64,000 nucleotides of DNA from Candidatus Marivariicella framensis (GCA_905182735.1 CAJJCT010000013.1:1-64000), one strand, 5' to 3'; shown: positions 41,182 through 50,089, counted from the first letter of the stretch. Program-made: numbers and translations. The notes: generated by a model not told the origin, from the letters alone.

Positions 41182-41334
41182 ATGAGAAGACGTATTATCG
41201 ATATTGACTTTCCTGTTGGTGTTAAACATCTTTATATTAATGGAAAAAGATTTAGAAGACAAGACTTTTTGAAAGCTAAAGAACTTGAAAAAAGGCGAGG
41301 TAAAAAAGGTAGATTTATTTCACTAAATAAATAA
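41182..41334 (+). CDS. Small basic protein of 50 residues, unknown
   Basis: Open frame from ATG 41182 to TAA, MRRRIIDIDFPVG at the start and GKKGRFISLNK at the end; overall 18 Lys/Arg in 50 residues. It is too short for ordinary gene callers. The 142-base gap before it is AT-rich with no other gene, and an alpha/beta hydrolase gene begins 28 bases after it. A basic, soluble nucleic-acid-binding or ribosome-associated role would fit the composition, but I recognise no family. Strong coding-like codon pattern and clear stop. Confidence 0.5.
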   Translation: MRRRIIDIDFPVGVKHLYINGKRFRRQDFLKAKELEKRRGKKGRFISLNK

Positions 41335-41361
41335 TTTTTAGCAACTTTTAATTTAAACTCA

Positions 41362-42339
41362 ATGAATAAAGCCATAAAATTTATTTCACTTGTTATTGTT
41401 TTTACCTTTTTTTCATGTTCATTTAATATTAAAGAAGAAAAATCTATAAATGAAAAACTTGATAAATATGAATACATTATTAAGAACGATACGTTTGTTG
41501 CTAAAATACAAGATTCATTACCTGGAGATTTTATAAAGCTTAATAATGGTATTACATATTATGAATTAGCTAACAAAAGTAGCTCTGGGCCTGTATTAGT
41601 TTTAATACATGGATTCTCTGTTCCTTCATACATATGGGAACCAACTTATCAAAAAGCAAAAGATTTAGGGTATAAGGTTTTGAGATTTGATTTATACGGT
41701 AGGGGCTATTCTGAAAATCCAGATACTGATTATACTGATGAGCTATTTGCAAAACAAAGTTGGGAGCTTTTAGATTCCCTTTCTATTAATAAAGCGGTTT
41801 TAATTGGACTTTCAAATGGCGGAAGAGTGATTTCAAAAATGGCACATATTGATTCCAGTAGAATCGACAAGATGATTTACGTTTCCTCGAATGGATTTAA
41901 TGATGTAACAGAATTAAATGATAAAACCGTTAGTGAAGATGAAATTTTCAATTATATAAAGAATTATGAATTTCTTTCACAAAGTCAAAAAAATGATTTT
42001 AAAAACCCCGAGCAATTTAAAGATTGGGGCATAAGATATTCAGAACTTCAAAAATATAAAGGGTTCGCAAAGGCTTTGATTTCAACCAGAAAAAATCATG
42101 TGTCATTAGACAATATTCACATATATATAGCTAAAACAGGTATTGATGTTTTCACTCTTTGGGGAGGATATGATACAGTTATTGTTTTTGATGATTTTGA
42201 AAGTAAATTGAATCACATTTTGCCAGATAGAGAGGAATTCTTTTTTAAATCTGCAGGACATCTCCCGCAGATGGAGTCTCCAAAAGAGTTTAACACTGTT
42301 TTATTCGAAAATATTCTTGATTTCACTAACAAAAAGTAA
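41362..42339 (+). CDS. Alpha/beta-hydrolase lipoprotein
   Basis: Lipobox VFTFFSC (Cys near residue 19) anchors the protein. The fold shows VLIHGFSVPSYIW (oxyanion loop), the nucleophile elbow GLSNGGR near residue 148, and a late catalytic His in SAGHLPQMESP near residue 300; Asp is likely in the DTVIVF region. 325 residues. Substrate unknown; the group includes esterases, haloalkane dehalogenases and peptidases. It converges with the LysE gene, overlapping by 39 bases. Confidence 0.88.
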   Translation: MNKAIKFISLVIVFTFFSCSFNIKEEKSINEKLDKYEYIIKNDTFVAKIQDSLPGDFIKLNNGITYYELANKSSSGPVLVLIHGFSVPSYIWEPTYQKAKDLGYKVLRFDLYGRGYSENPDTDYTDELFAKQSWELLDSLSINKAVLIGLSNGGRVISKMAHIDSSRIDKMIYVSSNGFNDVTELNDKTVSEDEIFNYIKNYEFLSQSQKNDFKNPEQFKDWGIRYSELQKYKGFAKALISTRKNHVSLDNIHIYIAKTGIDVFTLWGGYDTVIVFDDFESKLNHILPDREEFFFKSAGHLPQMESPKEFNTVLFENILDFTNKK

Positions 42340-42930
42340 AACAGAAATACTCCCAAGAACAAAACAAGACAAATAAGAGAAATATTTATGGTTAAAGTTT
42401 GAAAAAGGTTTTTTAATCAAAAAATAGCTTAAAACGGAAACAAGACTAAAAATCAGGAAAGCGATAATTATAAAAACTATTCCAAGAATTAAAAATTGAT
42501 ATTTTATTGGCCAGTTGTTATGAAACACAAACTGAGGAAATAGACTAACAAAAAACAACATAATCTTCGGATTACTTAGATTCATTATTAACCCAGTAAA
42601 AAAGGGATTATTTTTATTATTTATTGGTTCTTTAAGTTTTATTATTCCTTTTTTAGGGAATTCTTCGTAAGCCAGAAATCCAATATAAAAAGCTCCAACT
42701 ATTTTAATTAAGGAAGAAACATTTGGAAATTGATCTAAAACCCATGAGAGTCCAAAAGAGGATGCTATTGTATATATAAATAAGCCAGTTACTAGCCCTA
42801 ATGAAATTTTAACTCCATACTTGTAACCTCTTTGAAGACTTTGAGAAATTACAAAAATAATATCTGGCCCAGGACTTAAAGTAAGTATTGTGACCGTGCT
42901 GCAAAATAAAAGAATAATTGAAACATCCAT
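42301..42930 (-). CDS. LysE/RhtB-type amino-acid exporter
   Basis: Six-helix inner-membrane protein. LSPGPDIIFVISQSLQRG near residue 17 is the LysE-family signature, followed by GFLAYEEF and SNPKIMLFF motifs. 209 residues, normal. It probably exports small amino acids, which ones cannot be said. Gap to the M28 peptidase gene is only 15 bases on the same strand, so co-transcription is likely. Confidence 0.9.
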   Translation of the reverse strand: MDVSIILLFCSTVTILTLSPGPDIIFVISQSLQRGYKYGVKISLGLVTGLFIYTIASSFGLSWVLDQFPNVSSLIKIVGAFYIGFLAYEEFPKKGIIKLKEPINNKNNPFFTGLIMNLSNPKIMLFFVSLFPQFVFHNNWPIKYQFLILGIVFIIIAFLIFSLVSVLSYFLIKKPFSNFNHKYFSYLSCFVLGSISVLLFVSEIKNIFE

Positions 42931-42945
42931 TTTTAAATTAGATAA

Positions 42946-43926
42946 CTAATCGTTCAATTTAATTTTATTTTCTTGATTTGCTAGTTTCCACGTAGTATAA
43001 AAAATTAATTTACTACGTTTTGCTAACATAGGATAATTTATTTTTTCCGGAGTGTCTGTAGATTTATGATAATCATCATGGGTGCCATTAAAATAAAAAA
43101 TTACTGGAATATTTTTCTTTGCAAAATTATAATGATCGCTTCTGTAATAAAAACGATTTGGATCTTGCTCATCATTAAATGTGTAATCAATTTTAAGATT
43201 AGTATAATCTGAATTCATTTTTTCAGATAGATCATGTAGCTCTTGACTCAACTTGTCGGAACCAATTAAATATATGTAGTTAGGATCTTTATCTTCTCTT
43301 TTTGGATCTAATCTTCCTACCATATCAACATTTAGATTAGCAATAGTTTTTTCCAATGGATATAAAGGATTTTCTGTGTAATATTTTGAGCCAAGTAGTC
43401 CTTTTTCTTCTCCAGTAACATGAAGAAACACTATGGACCTTTTAGGACCATCTCCGTTTGTAACTGATTTTTGAAAAGCTTCTGCTATTTCAAGAAGCGC
43501 TACAGTTCCTGATCCATCATCATCAGCTCCATTATAAACCTCTTCATTGTTTTTCCCTACATGATCCAAATGAGCTGAAATAATTATATATTCATCTGGT
43601 TTTACACTTCCAGGAATTATTGCTACTACATTTTCTGTTTTAACCTTTTCACCTTTAATTTCAAGAATCATTTTTTGAAAAAAATCATCAGTGTTTTTTG
43701 CTGAAGAAATTCCATGACTTATATAGTAATCTCTTAAAAAATCTACTGCTATTTTTTGTCCCTTTTCACCTGTTTCTCTTCCTGAAAAATAATCAGAAGC
43801 ATAGGTGTATAATAATCCCCTTAGCTCTTCAGAGGTTATGCTTTTTGCATAATTTTCGGGATTTACTTGAGCGGATGTCATTAGAGATGCTAATGACAGT
43901 ATTATTAAAAATATTTTATTTATCAT
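42946..43926 (-). CDS. M28-family zinc aminopeptidase, secreted
   Basis: Signal peptide MINKIFLIILSLASLMTSAQ. The co-catalytic two-zinc core shows SAHLDHVG, NGADDDGSG, TGEEKGLLGSKYY (Glu base) and NVDMVGRLD, then a late His in SDHYNF. 326 residues. It removes N-terminal residues from peptides in the periplasm or outside. The gene's start lies ten bases from the end of a DUF3050 remnant on the same strand. Confidence 0.93.
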   Translation of the reverse strand: MINKIFLIILSLASLMTSAQVNPENYAKSITSEELRGLLYTYASDYFSGRETGEKGQKIAVDFLRDYYISHGISSAKNTDDFFQKMILEIKGEKVKTENVVAIIPGSVKPDEYIIISAHLDHVGKNNEEVYNGADDDGSGTVALLEIAEAFQKSVTNGDGPKRSIVFLHVTGEEKGLLGSKYYTENPLYPLEKTIANLNVDMVGRLDPKREDKDPNYIYLIGSDKLSQELHDLSEKMNSDYTNLKIDYTFNDEQDPNRFYYRSDHYNFAKKNIPVIFYFNGTHDDYHKSTDTPEKINYPMLAKRSKLIFYTTWKLANQENKIKLND

Positions 43927-43935
43927 AAAGCTAAT

Positions 43936-44175
43936 CTATAACTTTTCTTTAATACTTCTGTTAATTGAATCCCGTAAATTAATGCTCATTTGGAGTGCTT
44001 GTTTGGAAGCGAAAATTGTTTCATTTCACTTTAATTTGTCATTACCATATAGTTCACTTATCATATTTATAGCCATTGGCCCATGTTCACTCCCATTTAA
44101 TTCAATATGTCTTTTGAAGCAATACACGATATTGTCTAAAGAGTTTGAATGCTCGTTTTGTACTTGTTCTAATAA
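43936..44175 (-). pseudogene. Decayed C-terminal fragment of a DUF3050-type gene
   Basis: Read on the minus strand, this stretch encodes EHSNSLDNIVYCFKRHIEL, then NGSEHGPMAINMISELYGND, then KLK followed by TGA at 44026-44028 and NETIFASKQALQ... to a TAG. From memory this resembles the C-terminus of DUF3050 proteins (RHIELDG.EHGP, with K-W-x-E after the ELCGND segment). The TGA falls exactly where that conserved Trp (TGG) would be, a one-base change. A TAA at 44176-44178 sits just upstream, and no N-terminal two-thirds is present, so both ends of the gene have decayed. It fills the 314-base gap between the peptidase and guaB. Confidence 0.65.
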
Positions 44176-44240
44176 TTAAAATGTATACTAAATTTTAATT
44201 TTGTAAATTTACATGCAATTACATTTTATATGAATTGCTA

Positions 44241-45707
44241 ATGGATTCCAAAAAAATTTTAGAACAGGGTTTAACATACGATGATGTATTACTTGTTCCC
44301 TCTTTTTCAAACATTCTTCCACGAGATGTTTCAATTGTTTCAAGTTTTTCTAAAAATATTAAAATCAATGTACCTATATCCTCTGCTGCAATGGATACAG
44401 TAACAGAGAGTAAAATGGCTATTGCTATTGCGCGTGAAGGAGGTATAGGGGTTCTTCATAAAAACATGACAATAGATCAGCAAGCTGAAAAAGTTAGAAA
44501 AGTTAAACGGTCTGAGTCTGGTATGATATTGGATCCAGTTACTTTAACTTTAACTTCTTTGGTTTCTGACGCTAAATCATCAATGGAAAAACACAGTATA
44601 GGAGGAATTCCAATAATTGATCAAGGGGGGGAGTTAAAGGGTATAGTAACTAACCGTGACCTGCGCTTCGAAAGGAACAATAAAAGACCTATAACTGAAG
44701 TAATGACTTCAAAAAATCTTATAACGGCTAAAAAAGGAACATCTTTAGGCGATGCCGAGGAAATTCTTCAAAAGCATAAAATTGAAAAGTTACCGGTTGT
44801 AGATTCAAATAACAAACTAGTTGGTTTAATAACATTCCGTGATATAACAAAGCATAGCTCTAAACCAATAGCTAATAAGGACACCTATGGTCGCCTCAGA
44901 GTTGCCGCTGCAGTTGGTGTTAGTGGTGATGTAATGGACAGAACAAAGGCATTAGTCAATGCTCAAGTTGATGCTATAGTTATTGATACTGCTCACGGTC
45001 ATACTGAAGGGGTATCAGATGTGGTTAAAAAAATTAAATTAAATTTTCCTGAGATAGAACTTGTTGTTGGGAATATTGCTACAGCTGAAGCCGCTATTTA
45101 TTTAGCCGATTTAGGAGTAGATGCAGTTAAAGTAGGAATTGGACCAGGATCAATATGTACTACTCGTATTATTGCTGGTGTTGGGTATCCTCAATTTACC
45201 GCTGTAATGAATGTAGCTAAAGCACTTGAAGGAAGAGGTATTCCAGTTATTGCTGATGGAGGAATTAGATATACAGGAGATATACCAAAAGCACTGGCTG
45301 CAGGTGCTGATTGTGTTATGTTGGGTTCTTTACTTGCAGGAACAAAAGAATCACCAGGAGAAACGATAATATATGAGGGAAGAAAATTTAAATCATATAG
45401 AGGGATGGGATCATTAGAAGCAATGGAGCAAGGATCAAAAGACAGATATTTTCAAGATATAGAATCCGATTTAAAAAAATTAGTTCCTGAAGGGATTGTT
45501 GGTAGAGTCCCTTATAAGGGAGAACTCTTTGAAAGCATTCATCAATTTATTGGTGGATTAAGAGCAGGTATGGGCTACTGTGGAGCAAAAGACATAGAAT
45601 CTCTACAAAATAATAGTCGTTTTGTGAAAATCACCTCATCTGGAATACGCGAAAGCCACCCTCATAATATTAGTATAACTAAAGAGGCACCCAATTACAG
45701 TAGGTAA
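44241..45707 (+). CDS. guaB: Inosine-5'-monophosphate dehydrogenase
   Basis: NAD-dependent oxidation of IMP to XMP, the first committed step to GMP. ATG 44241 starts [21 protein letters not shown], the family opening. Residues ~95-205 are the two CBS domains ([23 protein letters not shown]). The catalytic Cys is in [12 protein letters not shown] near residue 302, and the flap motif [10 protein letters not shown] follows. 488 residues, normal. A TAATTTTG element (44196-44203) lies upstream, but no TTG at proper spacing was found. Confidence 0.97.
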   Translation: MDSKKILEQGLTYDDVLLVPSFSNILPRDVSIVSSFSKNIKINVPISSAAMDTVTESKMAIAIAREGGIGVLHKNMTIDQQAEKVRKVKRSESGMILDPVTLTLTSLVSDAKSSMEKHSIGGIPIIDQGGELKGIVTNRDLRFERNNKRPITEVMTSKNLITAKKGTSLGDAEEILQKHKIEKLPVVDSNNKLVGLITFRDITKHSSKPIANKDTYGRLRVAAAVGVSGDVMDRTKALVNAQVDAIVIDTAHGHTEGVSDVVKKIKLNFPEIELVVGNIATAEAAIYLADLGVDAVKVGIGPGSICTTRIIAGVGYPQFTAVMNVAKALEGRGIPVIADGGIRYTGDIPKALAAGADCVMLGSLLAGTKESPGETIIYEGRKFKSYRGMGSLEAMEQGSKDRYFQDIESDLKKLVPEGIVGRVPYKGELFESIHQFIGGLRAGMGYCGAKDIESLQNNSRFVKITSSGIRESHPHNISITKEAPNYSR

Positions 45708-45716
45708 ATAAATTCA

Positions 45717-46040
45717 TTAAGCTATAATTTTAAAGGTTTTTATTTTATTATTAGAATGAATTTGAATTATAAACATATTACCAGTCATGAGATTCATTGG
45801 CAATGTTCTGTTAGAATTTAAATCAGAAAATTCTGCTGAATAAATTTTATTTCCAATAATAGAATAAACGGTTACTATTCCTGGCCCCTCAAACCCATTA
45901 ATGTATAGAGTTCCATTTTTGTAAAAAACCTTTTGAATAGAAATTTCTACTATACTTATATTATATAAACAAGGTGAATTCACTGCATAGGCAGTGCTAA
46001 AAGAAAATAATACGATAAAAATTAATAATTTTGTTCTCAC
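45717..46040 (-). CDS. Small secreted protein that is mostly a T9SS-like C-terminal domain
   Basis: Signal peptide MRTKLLIFIVLFSFSTAYA, then only ~88 residues. The second half (GIVTVYSIIGNKIYSAEF, followed by LPMNLMTGNMFIIQI and NNKIKTFKIIA) has the strand pattern of the type A sorting domain that sends cargo through the type IX secretion system: a basic-type V--Y---G strand, an L-tail and K-F-K-I end. There is almost no cargo domain. Function unknown; it may be a remnant of a larger protein or a short secreted peptide. It is convergent with guaB. Confidence 0.6.
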   Translation of the reverse strand: MRTKLLIFIVLFSFSTAYAVNSPCLYNISIVEISIQKVFYKNGTLYINGFEGPGIVTVYSIIGNKIYSAEFSDLNSNRTLPMNLMTGNMFIIQIHSNNKIKTFKIIA

Positions 46041-46203
46041 CCTAAATTATATACTGCAATTTACAATTTTTTTTTTATGTTATAAATCACTAAAAATCAG
46101 TAATTTAAAAAAAAATAGTTATCTATGCCTCTAAAATTTATTAACAAACAGGCAATTTTTATAAAATTTTACGTTGTCTCAGGGAGTCAATAAAACAATA
46201 TAA

Positions 46204-47055
46204 ATGAAAATCATCAGAATATTTTTAATAATAGTCTTCTTGTTTATAACAGGATGTAATGAGCTAAATAACTCAAGACAAAACCAGTTGATCGCTAGGG
46301 TTGAGAATAACTATCTGTATATGTCTGATATTGATCAAATTAATTTGAAATTTTCATCAGTATCAGATAGTATTTTTAAAATACATAATTACATTAACAC
46401 ATGGGCCAAAAATATCTTGTTATATGATAAATCTCTTTTGAATATAAAAGATGAAAACAAAAAAGCTCTAGATAAATTGTTGAACCAATACAGATTAGAC
46501 CTTTATAATAATAATTATAAGTCATCAATTGTTAAAGCACAAATTGACACATTGATTACTCAAAATCAATTAAATGGCTATTATAAAATTAATAGTTCTA
46601 TGTTTTTATTAAAAGAATCACTTTATAGTTATAGGTTTATAGGGTTTCCTAAGAACAATATTGATAGAAATGAAATAACTAAGCGATTTATTCGGTATTC
46701 TGATTTAGATAAAACTTTTCTTGACTCTTTGTCATTTCAATTCTCTAATTCATTTCTAAATGATACTATGTGGTCTAATAAAAAAGCACTTCTGCAAAAT
46801 GCTTCATTTTTGACATCAAAAGATTTATTTAATATAAAAAAATCACAAATATTTGAAGTTGAGGACACAATCCAAGTATATTTGTTTAAAATTGAAGACT
46901 ATTTATCTAAAAATGAAATCGCGCCATTATCCTCGGTGGAAAATACGATTAGAAACATTGTTTTTAATCAACGAAAACTAGAGTTCTTAAAAAACTTTGA
47001 TCAAGAAATTATAAATGATGCAATACAAAATAAAAAATTTGAAATATATCAGTAA
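46204..47055 (+). CDS. SurA-like lipoprotein without an evident PPIase domain
   Basis: Lipobox LFITGC (Cys near residue 18). The ~280 residues resemble the N-terminal chaperone part of SurA/PpiD-like proteins (RVENNYLYMSDID, long helices with NTWAKNILLYDKS, NQYRLDLYNN), but no parvulin motif was found. It overlaps the downstream surA gene by 41 bases, which supports a joint role in outer-membrane protein folding. Role is inferred from the neighbour. Confidence 0.65.
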   Translation: MKIIRIFLIIVFLFITGCNELNNSRQNQLIARVENNYLYMSDIDQINLKFSSVSDSIFKIHNYINTWAKNILLYDKSLLNIKDENKKALDKLLNQYRLDLYNNNYKSSIVKAQIDTLITQNQLNGYYKINSSMFLLKESLYSYRFIGFPKNNIDRNEITKRFIRYSDLDKTFLDSLSFQFSNSFLNDTMWSNKKALLQNASFLTSKDLFNIKKSQIFEVEDTIQVYLFKIEDYLSKNEIAPLSSVENTIRNIVFNQRKLEFLKNFDQEIINDAIQNKKFEIYQ

Positions 47056-48406
47056 ATCATTTTTACTAATATTGATGATAGGGTTTAGCCAGAATTTACT
47101 TTCACAATCTAATTCATCCAAAATCAAAGTTGATGGAGTAGCCTCAGTTGTTGGAGATTTTGTAATACTTGATTCAGACATTGATAGAATGTATGTAGAC
47201 ATGGAGTCTCAGGGACTTTCAACGAAAGATGTTTCAAGATGTGAGTTAATATCTAAGTTAATGGAAGATAAGCTATATGCTCATCACGCTATACAAGACA
47301 GTCTTGAGGTTAGTGATCAAGAAATATATGATTATGTTGGACAAAGTATTGATTATTTTACTGAACAGCTAGGTAGTATGGAAAAAGTCTTAGAGTTTTA
47401 CAATAAACCTGATGAAGCAAGTTTTAGAGAAGAATTGTTTGAAATAAACAAAATTCAAAAGCTTTCCGCTAATATGCAAGAAAAAATTATTGAAAAAACA
47501 TCTATAACACCAGAAGAGGTAAGGGAGTTTTTTGAGTCAATACCTAATTATGATTTGCCTGTTTTTGGAACTGAATTAGAGATTTCTCAAATTGTTATGT
47601 CTCCCATAGTTTCAAAAGATGAAGAAAAAAGAATTATAAATCAACTTAAGTCATTTAAGGTTGATATTTTAGAAGGAGGTTCTAGCTTTGCTTCAAAAGC
47701 AATTTTATATTCACAAGACCCGGGTTCTCGATCTACTGGAGGAAAGTATACACTTCAAAGAAAAAGACCAAGAATGGTTAAAGAGTTTAGAGATGTAGCG
47801 TTTAGATTACCCGAAGGAGATATATCAGAGCCTTTTAAAAGTGATTTTGGTTGGCACCTTCTCAAAGTAGATAAAATTCGAGGACAAGAAGTAGATATAA
47901 GACACATACTTTTGACTCCCAGGATAGATGGTAAGGACCTAGCTCAATCTAAAAATACTTTAGATACGTTGCGTAAAAGAATTATTGACAAAGAAATAAG
48001 CTTTAAAGATGCAGCTTTATATTTTTCGTCCGAAAAAGAAACAAAAAATAACGGAGGGGTATTAATTAACCCAATAACTGCTGATTCTCGTTTTGAGCTC
48101 ACTAAAATTGATCCTGTTTTATACAATCAGATAAGATATCTAAAAGACAATGAGATTTCAGTTCCATTAATTGAAGAGGATAAATCAGGTATTAAGAAAT
48201 ATAAGATTTTAAAAGTAAGTAATAGGTTTGATGAGCATACTGCAGATTTTTCAATGGATTATATTAAAATTAAAGAATTAGCCTTGAAAAAGAAAAAACT
48301 TGATGCTATTCAAGAGTGGATGAAAGATAAGATTAAGTCAACTTACATTAATATTAATCAAGATTATAGGTCTTGTGATTCTAAATACAATTGGTTAAAA
48401 AAATAA
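47015..48406 (+). CDS. surA: Peptidyl-prolyl isomerase / chaperone SurA
   Basis: Periplasmic chaperone for outer-membrane proteins. Signal peptide to about residue 32 (IGFSQNLLSQ), then VDGVASVVGDFVILDSDID, the SurA N-domain opening. Two parvulin domains follow: first around residues 185-285 (FGTELEISQIVMS, then YSQDPGSRSTGGKY and FRLPEGDISEPFKSDFGWHLLKV) and second from ~293 (DIRHILLTPRI, ALYFSSEKETKNNGG). The end is DYRSCDSKYNW. 463 residues. ATG 47015 or 47018 both open the signal peptide; coupled to the preceding lipoprotein gene. Confidence 0.9.
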   Translation: MMQYKIKNLKYISKSFLLILMIGFSQNLLSQSNSSKIKVDGVASVVGDFVILDSDIDRMYVDMESQGLSTKDVSRCELISKLMEDKLYAHHAIQDSLEVSDQEIYDYVGQSIDYFTEQLGSMEKVLEFYNKPDEASFREELFEINKIQKLSANMQEKIIEKTSITPEEVREFFESIPNYDLPVFGTELEISQIVMSPIVSKDEEKRIINQLKSFKVDILEGGSSFASKAILYSQDPGSRSTGGKYTLQRKRPRMVKEFRDVAFRLPEGDISEPFKSDFGWHLLKVDKIRGQEVDIRHILLTPRIDGKDLAQSKNTLDTLRKRIIDKEISFKDAALYFSSEKETKNNGGVLINPITADSRFELTKIDPVLYNQIRYLKDNEISVPLIEEDKSGIKKYKILKVSNRFDEHTADFSMDYIKIKELALKKKKLDAIQEWMKDKIKSTYININQDYRSCDSKYNWLKK

Positions 48407-48407
48407 T

Positions 48408-48857
48408 CTATCTGAAATATTTTAATGGAACCCAAAGCATTCCAAAACATTTACCACCGTTTTTATTTATATTTTTGTGGTGTATTTTATGAGCCCTTCT
48501 TAATCCTTTTGCGTATTTGTTATTAGTTTTTTTAAATATTTTAAACCTTTGATGAATAAATATATCATGGACTATAAAATAAGATAATCCATATGCGAAA
48601 ATTCCAGTTCCAATTGGAAGTCCGGCCCAAAAAGAATATTCACTCCATGCATAAATATTTGAAATACTAACAACTGCATAAAAGATAAAAAATAAATCAT
48701 TTCTTTCAAATCTTGAACTGTGATCCTTTTTATGATGGTCTTTATGTAACTTCCATAAAAACCCATGCATAATATACTTATGACTAAACCAAGCCATAAA
48801 CTCCATTATGAAATAACTAATACTGAAAACTATAGTAAAGAATATTATTTCAATCAT
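48408..48857 (-). CDS. crtZ: Beta-carotene hydroxylase
   Basis: Non-haem di-iron membrane enzyme that hydroxylates beta-carotene toward zeaxanthin. The His motifs are all here: HKYIMH near residue 26, HKDHH near 39, HDIFIHQRF near 97 and HKIHH near 125. 149 residues, close to the typical CrtZ. Two bases separate its start from the crtB stop, so the two form an operon. It converges with surA, ending next to it. Confidence 0.95.
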   Translation of the reverse strand: MIEIIFFTIVFSISYFIMEFMAWFSHKYIMHGFLWKLHKDHHKKDHSSRFERNDLFFIFYAVVSISNIYAWSEYSFWAGLPIGTGIFAYGLSYFIVHDIFIHQRFKIFKKTNNKYAKGLRRAHKIHHKNINKNGGKCFGMLWVPLKYFR

Positions 48858-48859
48858 TT

Positions 48860-49699
48860 TTATAAGAGGTTTAATTTGTAATTTAAATAAGATTTTGCTA
48901 AAACACCTATTTTTTGATAATTAGGAACACGAATTCTTGATTTTTTTATATTTAATGAGGGCGTTTTTTTTAATTTCTTTAGAAGCTTATCATAGTATTT
49001 ATAAGCAATATAAACCCCAAATCTTGCTTCGTCAGGTAATTCAAAAATACCTACTAAAGCCAATTTAAAATCTTTTTCAATTTCTAAAATTATTTTATTT
49101 TTTGATTTTTCATCAAATTTATTAACATTAATACCAGGGAAATAAGTTCGATTTAAGCCTTCAAAGTCAAGGTTTAAATCTCTAAGAAAATTAACTTTTT
49201 GAAAAGCAGAACCTAATGAAATTGCATATTTTTCTAGTTTTGAGTATTTATCATGATTACCTTTAGTAAAAACAGTTAGACACATTAAGCCAACTACATC
49301 AGCAGATCCATATATATACTCTTTATAGTCACTGTCAGTTTGATAATTTTTTTTTTCTAAGTCCCATCTCATGCTTTTTAGAAATGCTTTGATTAAGTTT
49401 TTATCAATGCCATATTTATTTACTGTTTTTTGAAAAGAATTTAATATTGGATTAAGACTTATGCCCTGTTTCAATGAGGTATATAATTCTTTTTCAAACC
49501 TGTTAAGTAAATCTTCTTTTGGATAGTCATGGAAAGTATCAACAATTTCATCAGTAAAACGAACAAATCCATATATGTTGTAAACATCTTGTCTTATAGA
49601 TTTGTGGAGTAGCCTAGTAGCCATTGAAAACGATGTGCTATATAACTTTGTCACATTTCGACTACATTGCTCTGAAACGGTATCAAATTTTTTTTTCAT
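48860..49699 (-). CDS. crtB: Phytoene synthase
   Basis: Joins two geranylgeranyl diphosphates to make phytoene, the first committed carotenoid step. The Mg-binding DxxxD is DEIVD at residues 50-54 and the second motif NFLRDLNLD (NxxRD) is near residue 165. Length 279 is typical. It is followed by crtZ; crtI, crtY and crtE are not in the window. A TAAATTTG (49739-49732) lies upstream on this strand with a TTG 15 bases before it, spacing shorter than ideal. Confidence 0.93.
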   Translation of the reverse strand: MKKKFDTVSEQCSRNVTKLYSTSFSMATRLLHKSIRQDVYNIYGFVRFTDEIVDTFHDYPKEDLLNRFEKELYTSLKQGISLNPILNSFQKTVNKYGIDKNLIKAFLKSMRWDLEKKNYQTDSDYKEYIYGSADVVGLMCLTVFTKGNHDKYSKLEKYAISLGSAFQKVNFLRDLNLDFEGLNRTYFPGINVNKFDEKSKNKIILEIEKDFKLALVGIFELPDEARFGVYIAYKYYDKLLKKLKKTPSLNIKKSRIRVPNYQKIGVLAKSYLNYKLNLL

Positions 49700-49777
49700 T
49701 ATTAGAATAAGAGAAAATTGTAATATTTATTCAAATTTACAAAAAAATAAAAATCAAATAAAAAAATTGATTTAATG

Positions 49778-49863
49778 TGCGCACGAGAAGACTCGAACTT
49801 CCACGAGATTTAATTCTCACTAGGCCCTCAACCTAGCGCGTCTACCAATTCCGCCACGTGCGC
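49778..49863 (-). tRNA. tRNA-Leu (anticodon GAG)
   Basis: 86-base tRNA with the long variable arm of leucine tRNAs. Acceptor GCGCACG pairs with CGTGCGC, anticodon stem CTAGG/CCTAG with loop TTGAGGG, and T-loop TTCGAGT. Last gene of the Lys-Lys-Leu tRNA cluster. Confidence 0.93.
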
Positions 49864-49869
49864 GCTGTG

Positions 49870-49942
49870 TGACCTGACTGGGGCTCGAACCCAGGACCCT
49901 CTCCTTAAAAGGGAGATGCTCTACCAGCTGAGCTATCAAGTC
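49870..49942 (-). tRNA. tRNA-Lys (anticodon TTT), copy 2
   Basis: Acceptor GACTTGA/TCAGGTC, anticodon loop CTTTTAA with TTT, T-loop TTCGAGC. Sequence identical to the copy at 49952-50024. Seven bases precede tRNA-Leu in the transcript order. Confidence 0.95.
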
Positions 49943-49951
49943 TAAAAAAAG

Positions 49952-50024
49952 TGACCTGACTGGGGCTCGAACCCAGGACCCTCTCCTTAAAAGGGAGATG
50001 CTCTACCAGCTGAGCTATCAAGTC
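49952..50024 (-). tRNA. tRNA-Lys (anticodon TTT), copy 1
   Basis: Same cloverleaf as the copy at 49870-49942; the two 73-base genes are identical and only nine bases apart, so this is a tandem duplication. First tRNA of the transcript. Confidence 0.95.
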
Positions 50025-50037
50025 AATTTTTAGGGTG

Positions 50038-50068
50038 CAAATATAGTGTCTATAAATGTATTATTCAA
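50038..50068 (-). promoter_or_regulatory. Probable promoter for the tRNA Lys-Lys-Leu cluster
   Basis: On the minus strand, TTG at 50068-50066, 20-base spacer, TATATTTG at 50045-50038, about 13 bases before tRNA-Lys. The spacer is one base longer than usual. Confidence 0.55.
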
Positions 50069-50081
50069 TTTTATTTTGTTT

Positions 50082-50089
50082 TAAATTTG
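50082..50089 (+). promoter_or_regulatory. Possible -7 element for aroK
   Basis: TAAATTTG, the -7 element, 20 bases before the TTG start chosen for aroK. No clear -33 TTG at 17-19 bases upstream. It lies inside the longer open frame starting at 50056, which argues for the shorter start. Confidence 0.4.

Noticed and set aside
43982..44179. A 65-residue plus-strand frame between the M28 peptidase and guaB.
   Set aside because: It is the antisense of the DUF3050 remnant, which has recognisable motifs on the minus strand; the plus frame has no family features.
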